This document shows, in pieces, positions 1-6,181 of a DNA stretch of 9,707 bases. The notes beneath the pieces are model-generated. The model did no database searches and was not told where the DNA came from. It saw only the letters and a list, made by a program, of their open reading frames with translations. The DNA comes from an uncultured Alphaproteobacteria bacterium. GTDB taxonomy: Bacteria > Pseudomonadota > Alphaproteobacteria > Caulobacterales > Caulobacteraceae. The stretch spans positions 1-9,707 of the forward strand of contig CAIYSH010000294.1 in NCBI GenBank assembly GCA_903928755.1. The letters run 5' to 3'. The translations under genes were made by a program, and so were the position numbers. Position 1 is the stretch's first letter, and every line of letters begins with the position of its first letter.

Positions 1-504
1 ATCCTGATCAACAATGCCGGGATCTCGGCCTTCTCCGCCATTGATTCCAGGAATTATGACGATGTCTGGGCCAGGGCCCTGGCGGTCATGCTGACAGCAC
101 ATCAACAGATCATCCGCACGGCCCTGCCGCATCTACGGAAGTCTGCCGCCCCCCGGATCGTGAACATTGCCTCCACCGAAGCGCTCGGCGCCACCGCCCG
201 CGACAGCCCCTATGCGGCCGCAAAGGCCGGCGTGCTTGGCCTGACCCGGGCCCTTGCGGTCGAACTGGGACCTGAGGGCATAACCGTGAACTGCATCTGT
301 CCAGGTCCGATCCTGACCGGCATGACCGAAAATGTGCCGGAGGCCGACCGGACGGTGTTCGCCAGACGCAGGACCGCCTTGCGGCGATACGGTTTCCCTG
401 AGGAGGTGGCCCACATCACCGTGAGCCTCTGCCTGCCGGCAGCCAGCTATATTACCGGCGCAGTCATACCGGTCGATGGCGGCCTGATGGCACGCAATGC
501 CTAG
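1..504 (+). CDS. SDR family NAD(P)-dependent oxidoreductase, 5'-truncated by window edge
   Basis: C-terminal 167 residues of a classical short-chain dehydrogenase/reductase, open from base 1 in frame 1. The family is usually about 250 residues, so roughly 85 N-terminal residues, including the glycine-rich nucleotide-binding loop, lie outside the window. Visible family landmarks are NNAG at residues 4-7 of the visible part, a catalytic-type Ser at 58 (NIAST), and YAAAK with Tyr71 and Lys75, the Ser being 13 residues before the Tyr as usual. NCICPGPILTGM then follows in the substrate/cofactor loop, and the C-terminal ITGAVIPVDGG is typical of FabG-like members. The fourth tetrad position, normally Asn in a V-N-L context, reads Val-Met-Leu here (Met30). 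Cytosolic NAD(P)-linked alcohol/ketone oxidoreduction is expected from the family; the substrate cannot be inferred. The gene converges with the amidohydrolase at 602-1804. Confidence 0.93.
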   Translation: MLINNAGISAFSAIDSRNYDDVWARALAVMLTAHQQIIRTALPHLRKSAAPRIVNIASTEALGATARDSPYAAAKAGVLGLTRALAVELGPEGITVNCICPGPILTGMTENVPEADRTVFARRRTALRRYGFPEEVAHITVSLCLPAASYITGAVIPVDGGLMARNA

Positions 505-607
505 AGCCGGCCCCCTTCCGACGGAAACGTCCGAAGGGGTGAAATGGCTCTAATTCCGATAGCTGGAGCGTGGTTTGATCCGATACCTAACGGAACAGGC
601 TCTAGGC
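499..607. repeat. 10-bp perfect inverted repeat spanning both convergent stop codons
   Basis: GCCTAGAGCC at 499-508 is exactly matched by its reverse complement GGCTCTAGGC at 598-607. The left arm contains the SDR stop TAG (502-504) and the right arm contains the minus-strand amidohydrolase stop TAG (602-604), so both convergent genes end in the same ten bases on their own strand. A third copy, GGCTCTA, lies at 546-552 and can pair with TAGAGCC at 502-508 as an outer stem around the hairpin at 512-539. TTCCG (554-558) and CGGAA (591-595) add a possible inner pair. TAGAGC/GCTCTA-ended intergenic palindromes are common in alphaproteobacteria, so a bidirectional terminator or a dispersed repeat is likely. 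That role is inference. Confidence 0.6.
512..539 (+). terminator. Hairpin after SDR gene, probable terminator or 3' stabiliser
   Basis: CCCCTTC (512-518) pairs with GAAGGGG (533-539), then comes a single C-C mismatch, then GACG (520-523) pairs with CGTC (528-531) around a GAAA tetraloop (524-527). This gives 11 base pairs with a stable GNRA-type loop, 7 bases past the SDR stop codon. No T-run follows on either strand, so it is not a textbook intrinsic terminator. Because the stem is nearly symmetric it could act on transcripts from either side. Confidence 0.55.
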
Positions 608-1804
608 GACGGCCTCCGCCTTTCCGTGAACCCTGGCCTTGGGGAAGATCCGGAGGAAGTTCTCGGCATAGAACTTTTCCTTCACCGCCTCGCTACGGCC
701 TTCCAGGGCGGATTCGAACCGCCCGATCGGATTGCGGCCGCCTTCTATGTGCGGATAGTCGCTGGAGAACAGGTAGAGGTCCGGATTGGACTGGTCGATA
801 AAGGTGCCGACCTCCTCGAATACAAATGGCGTAAAGGCCATCTGCTCAGTGAGCTGCTCCGAAGGAATTCGTGACAGGCCCTGAAGATTGGCATCATTCC
901 GGCTCCAGTGCTTCACCACCCAATCCAGGCGGCGCAGCATTTCCGGAACCCAGCCGGCACCCAGCTCGACGGCAGCACCGCGCAGGCCGGGATTGCGGTG
1001 GAACACACCGTCCAGCACCATCATGGTCAGGAACTGCTCGGGCCCCTCATGCAGCAGGGCGACATCCTTGGTGCGGAGATTTTCACCGCCGCCCAGCCAG
1101 TCCTTGGTCGGCGGACGGCCATTGTTCATCCAGGCCTTGGCCAGTTGCAGGGGGGCCCCGCCCACGTGAAGCACAAAGGGCAAGCCACTTTCCGCCAGCT
1201 TGGCCCAGAAGGGATCGAGGTCAATATGGCCCGGTGCCCGGTCTCCGCAGGGACGGTGCGGAATCCAGACCGCCTCAAGTCCCTTGGCCAGGATGAAGTC
1301 CAGCTCGGCCAGAGCCAGCTCCGGATCGTCCAGCGGGACGACCCCGACGCCCATCAGGCGGTCATCGGCATGGCAGAAATCGGCCATGTGGCGATTGTGG
1401 GCCCGGGTTGCGCCGTATCGCAGGCGGGATTCCAGCTTGGTGCTCGGCGAGAACGGCATGCGCAGACTGTGGGTCGCAAAGACCAGCTGCTTCTTGAACC
1501 CCAGCAGATCCATGGCCTTGGTGCGGTCGGACGGCTCGAATGCCCCGAGGGCCTGGATCTCCTTTGATTTCTCGATCAGGGAGTCGCCGAGCGCAATCTG
1601 GTCGGCAACATGCTGGGGACTGTGACGCCCCCCCTGCTCCATGATCACGGCAACTTCTTCATCTGTAACGATCGACGCCGAATAGCTGACCTCCGGAATT
1701 TCATCCCGCAGGTTCGGATCAGCATATCGCTTCAGAAAATCCGGCAGCTCCATGATGTGGCTGTCAGCGTCATAAAAAGCGCGATGTCCTGGCGCGTAAG
1801 GCAT
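602..1804 (-). CDS. Amidohydrolase-2 family (ACMSD-like) metal-dependent hydrolase
   Basis: A 400-residue protein with the TIM-barrel layout of the amidohydrolase-2 family (PF04909), which contains metal-dependent hydrolases and decarboxylases. Near the N-terminus YDADSH supplies Asp14-x-His16, the D-x-H variant of the usual H-x-H metal pair. FVLHVGG gives His213, AVELGAGW gives Glu280 where other members carry His or Glu, and LFSSDYPHIEGG gives the late metal-binding Asp349. The C-terminal segment on YAENFLRIF (379-387) is the usual family ending. There is no signal peptide, so it is probably cytoplasmic. The start is chosen at 1804 because AGGGAG (1811-1816) sits 6 bases upstream; a longer frame reaches 1846 but adds 14 basic, unconserved residues without a better ribosome site. 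It lies 48 bp downstream of the YncE/phosphoesterase gene on the same strand, so the two may be co-transcribed. Substrate unknown. Confidence 0.88.
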   Translation of the reverse strand: MPYAPGHRAFYDADSHIMELPDFLKRYADPNLRDEIPEVSYSASIVTDEEVAVIMEQGGRHSPQHVADQIALGDSLIEKSKEIQALGAFEPSDRTKAMDLLGFKKQLVFATHSLRMPFSPSTKLESRLRYGATRAHNRHMADFCHADDRLMGVGVVPLDDPELALAELDFILAKGLEAVWIPHRPCGDRAPGHIDLDPFWAKLAESGLPFVLHVGGAPLQLAKAWMNNGRPPTKDWLGGGENLRTKDVALLHEGPEQFLTMMVLDGVFHRNPGLRGAAVELGAGWVPEMLRRLDWVVKHWSRNDANLQGLSRIPSEQLTEQMAFTPFVFEEVGTFIDQSNPDLYLFSSDYPHIEGGRNPIGRFESALEGRSEAVKEKFYAENFLRIFPKARVHGKAEAVA

Positions 1805-1810
1805 GTGTAG

Positions 1811-1816
1811 CTCCCT
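1811..1816 (-). promoter_or_regulatory. Ribosome binding site that sets the amidohydrolase start
   Basis: On the minus strand AGGGAG lies 6 bases before the ATG at 1804. The alternative in-frame ATG at 1825 has AGGGA almost touching it, which is too close, and the ATG at 1846 has no good site. A small TCGCA/TGCGA stem (1820-1824 with 1831-1835) sits just upstream. Confidence 0.6.
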
Positions 1817-1852
1817 AATTCGCATTTCCCTGCGATTGGGACCCATCCTGCC

Positions 1853-4363
1853 TCAAGGCTGTGAAGCCGTCACCCCCACATCGACAAGCGCCCTGAACCG
1901 GTGAACCGGTGCAGGCATAGGGGAGTCTGCCCCCTTGATGCTTCTCCAGATGACTTCATTCAGTTGGCCCATCGGGGCCTTGTCTTCATCGTCAAAGTCC
2001 ATCCGCGCACTGGCTGCCGCACCCCAGGCGGTAGAGAGGTTCTTCTCGAAGAGATCGACCTGGGCCGGAAGGGCGTTGAACGGCGTCAGATCCGGTTTGT
2101 CGGAAAAGGCGGCATAGAGCGGGGTGGCCGCCGCATCGTATTGGCTCATGGGCGGCAGGCCGAGAAGCAGCTCAATGCTCCTGACCATGGAACTGGTTGA
2201 ATAGAGGGTCGAATCCAGGGTTCCACGACGGATGTAGGGGCTCACGGCGAGGGCTACCGTGCGACGGGCATCCACATGATCAGCGCCGTCCTGGGCATCG
2301 TCCTCGACCACGAATATGGCAGTCGTCGCCCAGTATTTCGAATGACTGACCCGCTCGATCAACTGACCCAGCGCCCAGTCATTGTCTGCGACCATGGCGA
2401 CCGGCGTGAAGGCCCCGGCACGGGTTCCACGGGTGTGGTCCTCGCCCATCGACATGACCGTAAAATTCGGAAGCCTCGCCGCCGGATCAACACTGTCAAA
2501 ATTCGCCTCGAACTGATCGAATTCCTTGAGGAAAACGGCCAGATTGTCACGGTCCCGCGCCTCAAATCCGATATAGTCCTTTGCCACATGGCCAACCAGG
2601 CCATCGACGCCCACCCGGGCGCTCATCGTGCCTTCGCTGACCCGGGCCGCATATTCCCCGTAGCTGCGGTAGGTCAGCCCCTTGCGTCGGGCCAGATCCC
2701 AGATATGGCCGGCCAGGGGCACATAGGCCGGGGCCGGATCCGACTTGGAATGGCCGCCATAGGTTGCCGGCCACCACTTTTCATTGAAGTCGGTCGCATA
2801 GGCAGAGTTTGACCAGGAATGGCCGTCAACACTGACCTCGCCATCAGCATAGAAATTATCGAAGGTGACAAACTGCGTTGCAAGGGCGTGGGCATTGGGG
2901 GTCACCCGGGTCCCGAACAGGGTCAGACGCGGATCGCCATTGCCCCTGGGCAGATCCCCCAGTACCTGATCATAGGTGCGGTTTTCACGGATGATGTAGA
3001 TGACATGCTGGATTGGCGATCCGGCCCCCACATCCCGCGGGATGACACTGGGCGAAGCAGATGCCCGGGCCTGGCTCAGCAGGCTGTCGTTATAAGGTGA
3101 ATTGGCGAGCGTAGCCTTCGTCCAGGCGGGCAGCTTGCTGGCGAGCTCCGCTAGGTCGATGCGCTCAATAGCCGCCACCTGCAGGGATTTGACGGATTCC
3201 GTATTGCCGCCCGGAAGGGGGCTGTGGGGGCCTTTGGGATCGGGATAGGCAGCTTCTCCCTTGCCTGCACCGACATAGAGTGAAGTGCCGCCATCGGCCA
3301 GGGCAAGGGCCGAAGGATACCAGCCTGTCGGTATGAAACCCATGACCTCACTGTGGGCCGGATTCCTGATGTCGATGACCGCAACGTTATTGTTGTCGGC
3401 ATTGGCGACGTAGAGGATTTTACGCTTCGTATCGATGCGAAGAGCGTCAGGCGTTGCCCCTTCCGGCGCCAGGGGTGTCAAGGTCGTGGAAAGCCGCTCG
3501 ACCACCTGTAGGGTCTTTGTGTCAATGACATGGACGGTGTTGTCTGCCGAGCATGCCACGAACAGCCGCCCATCCGAGCTCAGGGTCATGTCATTCGGGT
3601 TGGCACCGACGCGGATTGTCGCCACCACCTTGTTTGAGGCCGTATCGATCACACTGACCGAGCCACTGGACCAGTTGGAGACAAACAGCTTCGACGCATC
3701 CCTGGAGAAGACCAGCTCATAGGGACTGATTTCGACAGGAATGCGGGTCAGAAGGGCATGTGTCTTCACATCGAAGACCGCAACATAGGTCGGGTTGCCA
3801 TCAACGCCGCGATTGGCAGCGTAGAGGAGCGGTTCTCTCGGATGATGCGCCACGCCCGACCACCAGATCTGGTCCAGGGGCTTGGTTTCGTCAAACTGGG
3901 CGACAGGTTCGGGGCTCAACCGGCCATCTGTGTAGGCGAAGGCGTAGATGGGAGCCTTGGCAGCGATACCGCCAGCGGCATTGCCGCCTGAAACATAGAG
4001 GATCTGGCCATTCGGCGACCAGCTCAGCCCAAGCCAGGAAGATCGCAACCGGATTTCCTGAACCACCTTGCGGGTCACTGGATCAATGACCGTCAGGCCA
4101 TGGGGCAGGTAGCCGGCATGATCGGCGATCAAGGCCTTGCCATCCGGTGCGGGAAGGATTTTCAGCACCATATCGCCTGTCGTCCCGATGGACTGACCCG
4201 CCGGCGTAATGCGCCATCCATTGGGCAGTTCAAATCCACCGGTCACGGCGTGTGGCTGGACTTGGGTTGCCGGCCCGATTTCCCGGGGCTCTGTCTGTGC
4301 CGTTGCGATGGAGGCTGCTGAGGCAAAAGCCAGAGCCAGGGACGACAGGTATTTCCGCGCCAT
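1853..4363 (-). CDS. Exported YncE-like beta-propeller fused to phosphoesterase (alkaline phosphatase superfamily)
   Basis: An 836-residue two-domain protein. Residues 1-23 form a Sec-type signal peptide (basic MARK, hydrophobic core, ATAQ near the cleavage point), placing it in the periplasm or outside. Residues about 50-410 carry repeated beta-propeller strands of the YncE/cytochrome-d1 type, for example YVANADNNNVAVID at 318-331 and LFVACSADNTVHVIDT at 267-282. Residues about 450-760 form a phosphoesterase domain (PF04185-like): VIYIIRENRTYDQVLGD (454-470), FYADGEVSVDGHSW (504-517), MGEDHTRGT (639-647) and VEDDAQDGADHVDARR (686-701), which hold the expected Asp/Glu/His metal ligands. Proteins of this layout are usually called bifunctional YncE family/alkaline phosphatase family proteins; their physiological substrate is not established. 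The frame opens at 4444, but the ATG at 4363 is preferred because it begins the signal peptide and has AGGA 8 bases upstream (4372-4375). The 96 bp upstream to the pseudogene would hold any promoter; I found no clear -35/-10 pair. Confidence 0.92.
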   Translation of the reverse strand: MARKYLSSLALAFASAASIATAQTEPREIGPATQVQPHAVTGGFELPNGWRITPAGQSIGTTGDMVLKILPAPDGKALIADHAGYLPHGLTVIDPVTRKVVQEIRLRSSWLGLSWSPNGQILYVSGGNAAGGIAAKAPIYAFAYTDGRLSPEPVAQFDETKPLDQIWWSGVAHHPREPLLYAANRGVDGNPTYVAVFDVKTHALLTRIPVEISPYELVFSRDASKLFVSNWSSGSVSVIDTASNKVVATIRVGANPNDMTLSSDGRLFVACSADNTVHVIDTKTLQVVERLSTTLTPLAPEGATPDALRIDTKRKILYVANADNNNVAVIDIRNPAHSEVMGFIPTGWYPSALALADGGTSLYVGAGKGEAAYPDPKGPHSPLPGGNTESVKSLQVAAIERIDLAELASKLPAWTKATLANSPYNDSLLSQARASASPSVIPRDVGAGSPIQHVIYIIRENRTYDQVLGDLPRGNGDPRLTLFGTRVTPNAHALATQFVTFDNFYADGEVSVDGHSWSNSAYATDFNEKWWPATYGGHSKSDPAPAYVPLAGHIWDLARRKGLTYRSYGEYAARVSEGTMSARVGVDGLVGHVAKDYIGFEARDRDNLAVFLKEFDQFEANFDSVDPAARLPNFTVMSMGEDHTRGTRAGAFTPVAMVADNDWALGQLIERVSHSKYWATTAIFVVEDDAQDGADHVDARRTVALAVSPYIRRGTLDSTLYSTSSMVRSIELLLGLPPMSQYDAAATPLYAAFSDKPDLTPFNALPAQVDLFEKNLSTAWGAAASARMDFDDEDKAPMGQLNEVIWRSIKGADSPMPAPVHRFRALVDVGVTASQP

Positions 4364-4459
4364 CTGCAGATTCCTATGCTGGGACAATCGAAACCCCTTA
4401 GGCAGGTTTTGTGACACCTTTAGGCGCACACCGCCCATGGGCAAGACCCTATGGGAAAA

Positions 4460-4692
4460 TTACCCTTGCCTTACATGCACAACGGCAAACCTGTCGGTAT
4501 GAAGGCGCCGCCAGCCAGGTTTTCCGTGCCGATCAGCCGGACCGGTAGCAACAGCCCTTCCAGACCGAAGGGTGCCACCGCCGCCCCAGCCAGGCGCAAG
4601 CAGCCAAACACGGCCCGGCGGAGGAAGACCGATCAACGCTTGTCCCGTCTGGCTGAAAACTGGGCTTCCAGGGCAAGTCCGAAGGCCCAGCC
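4460..4692 (-). pseudogene. Degraded, internally deleted paralogue of the adjacent membrane-protein gene
   Basis: Read on the minus strand directly after the stop codon of the gene at 4693-6117, and in the same frame, this stretch encodes a second, divergent copy of two separate parts of that protein. It begins with GWAFGLA, matching residues 178-184 of the neighbour after a 6-residue gap, then LEAQFSARRDKR, an in-frame TGA at 4633-4635, SVFLRRAVFG, and VAPFGLEGLLLPVRLIG, matching the neighbour's VTPFGVEGLLLPVKLLG (13 of 17 identical by eye). It then jumps, in a different frame, to WRRLHTDRFAVVHVRQG and a TAA at 4460-4462, matching the neighbour's C-terminal WRRLYADKFAVVYVK (10 of 15 identical). 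The copy therefore lacks about 177 N-terminal codons, has an internal stop, and has a frame-changing deletion of about 210 codons. No functional product is expected. Confidence 0.88.
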
Positions 4693-6117
4693 TCAGGGCC
4701 GGTTAGCCATAACTCCCACATCCTTGACATACACCACGGCGAACTTGTCAGCGTAGAGGCGCCGCCAGCCGGGTCGTTCCGCCAGCAGGGCGGTGACCCT
4801 GTCGTCAGGCGCAAAGATCGCCCAGCCGATGTTTCCCGAAGTCAGAAACTTATCCAGGGCCTTGGTGCTTCCGTTCGAAATATGTAAGTACTGCTCGAGG
4901 CCCTCGTCCTTGTAGAGCTCGGCGCGTCCGTCGATAAAAGGTTTGACCCCAGACCAGATCAGATAGCCGCCAAATCCATACTGATTCAATACAGGCCGGG
5001 CACGAATTTCGGCAGGAACAGCGGCCAGGGCTGAAATCGGAGAAGGATAACTGTCCGTCCGGGCGAGCGGCATGGCCAGGCGACCGCCAATGATCATAAG
5101 CGCCAATATGGCTGAAATGACGGGGGCAAACCGCAACCTGCGACGGACATCTGCAGGCACCCCAAGTGAAGTTGCAATTGGATGGCACAGGATCATCGGG
5201 CCCACCATGCCCAGCAACATCTGGTGCCGCGCATGACTCAGGGAAAGGTGCAGCAATATGATCAGAAGCGCCGTCATGGCGGGAGCTAGTTTCAAAGGTC
5301 GGGTCAGAGCAAACCCCAAAAGAGCCACCAGGACGATCTCGAGAGGTTCGATCCCACCGAAACTGACGGGGCCCCATTCTTCGATTTCGCCCAGTTTCTT
5401 CAGGCCCAATAGTTTTACAGGCAGCAGCAGACCCTCAACGCCGAAGGGGGTGACGGCCGCCGCGGCCAGACAAACGACACCAAACACAGCCCAGCGCTTG
5501 AAAACTGCGAGGCGCTTTGACGGCTCGGCGGTGAAGAGGGCCTCAAGGCCGAAGGGGCCCGCCAAGGCAAAGCCAAAAGCCCAGCCGCCGTGCAAATTGG
5601 CCCACAGCACCATAAGCGGGGCAAGCCAATAGGAAGGCATCCTGCCCTCCTCGCGGGCACGGAAAAGTTCCGCCGACCAGAGGGCGACCAAGGGAAGAGC
5701 CAAAATGTGCGGTCGCGCCAGAAGGCTTGGCGCCATCAGGCTGATGCCCAGCATGAGCACTACTGCCAGGGCTGTACCTTCCAGGTGGCGCGCCACGGTC
5801 TGGCCCAGTATCCAGATGGCGCAGCCAAGGGCGACAGCGCAGACGGAAACCACGCCGGCCCATCCGGCCCCCCGGTAGGCCAAGGCCATGATGGCTTCCG
5901 ACAGCCATTCGTGTGCCGTCCAGGGTTGGCCCAACCGTGTCGCCGACCAAAGATCAACCCTAGGGGCCTGACCGTGGTCAAGAATCCATTCCCCTACCTT
6001 GACGTGCCACCAAGTATCGGGGTCATTCAGGGTCCCGGGTGCAAAAAGCGCGACCGAAACAGCTGCAACTACGAAAAACGCAACAATAATGTCGCGGCGA
6101 TCTATCGAGAGGCTCAT
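4693..6117 (-). CDS. Polytopic inner-membrane protein, possible GT-C glycosyltransferase-like
   Basis: A 474-residue membrane protein. Hydrophobic segments are visible near residues 10-28, 76-105, 115-133, 137-151, 163-190, 208-225, 258-272, 278-293, 299-313 and 331-349, followed by a soluble C-terminal part of about 120 residues. The first external loop begins NDPDTWWHVKVGEWIL (31-46) and continues with GQPWTAHEWL (63-72), an acidic-then-aromatic loop after the first helix like that of GT-C (ArnT/PMT-like) glycosyltransferases. LWANLHGGW (171-179) and FIDGRAELY (394-402) recur in uncharacterised proteins of this kind. A sugar-lipid transferase role is inference only; no polysaccharide genes are adjacent. 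The ATG at 6117 has only a weak ribosome site (GTGGTAA immediately upstream). It lies 63 bp after the thiolase gene on the same strand, and its stop is immediately followed by the remnant of a paralogue. Confidence 0.82.
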   Translation of the reverse strand: MSLSIDRRDIIVAFFVVAAVSVALFAPGTLNDPDTWWHVKVGEWILDHGQAPRVDLWSATRLGQPWTAHEWLSEAIMALAYRGAGWAGVVSVCAVALGCAIWILGQTVARHLEGTALAVVLMLGISLMAPSLLARPHILALPLVALWSAELFRAREEGRMPSYWLAPLMVLWANLHGGWAFGFALAGPFGLEALFTAEPSKRLAVFKRWAVFGVVCLAAAAVTPFGVEGLLLPVKLLGLKKLGEIEEWGPVSFGGIEPLEIVLVALLGFALTRPLKLAPAMTALLIILLHLSLSHARHQMLLGMVGPMILCHPIATSLGVPADVRRRLRFAPVISAILALMIIGGRLAMPLARTDSYPSPISALAAVPAEIRARPVLNQYGFGGYLIWSGVKPFIDGRAELYKDEGLEQYLHISNGSTKALDKFLTSGNIGWAIFAPDDRVTALLAERPGWRRLYADKFAVVYVKDVGVMANRP

Positions 6118-6139
6118 TTACCACAGCTAGATCGCCGGG

Positions 6140-6158
6140 ACTTAAAGACTACTTAAAG
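6140..6158. repeat. Two 8-bp direct repeats one helical turn apart
   Basis: ACTTAAAG occurs at 6140-6147 and again at 6151-6158, an 11-bp period that places both copies on the same face of the helix. They lie in the 63-bp gap upstream of the membrane-protein gene, so a regulator site is possible. They are also AT-rich in a GC-rich background, and chance or a weak promoter element cannot be excluded. Confidence 0.35.
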
Positions 6159-6171
6159 GTGCCGACGGTCC

Positions 6172-6181
6172 GGTCGCGACC
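6172..6181. repeat. Perfect 10-bp palindrome at the thiolase stop
   Basis: GGTCGCGACC is a perfect 10-bp palindrome whose last base overlaps the thiolase stop codon (6181-6183, minus strand). It may be a protein-binding dyad. It has no loop, so it is not a terminator hairpin. Confidence 0.3.

Noticed and set aside
555..585. TCCGATA repeated 24 bp apart in the convergent gap
   Set aside because: Two 7-bp copies alone do not show a repeat array and may simply be part of the larger palindromic element.
908..1567. 219-codon plus-strand open frame opposite the amidohydrolase-2 gene
   Set aside because: It lies wholly inside a well-supported minus-strand gene, and its composition is typical of a reverse-complement shadow.
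1805..1846. N-terminal extension of the amidohydrolase to an ATG at 1846
   Set aside because: The ATG at 1804 has a well-spaced AGGGAG and directly precedes the family N-terminus; the extension is short and basic and lacks a ribosome site.
4434..4455. CCCATGGG followed by CCCTATGGG near the end of the remnant
   Set aside because: The pairing is short and imperfect, with no T-run and no clear relation to a start or stop; probably chance.
4451..4756. 101-codon plus-strand open frame in the gap beside the membrane-protein gene
   Set aside because: The sequence is explained by the minus-strand paralogue remnant. Its resemblance to another plus-strand frame at 5258-5632 is the antisense echo of that same homology.
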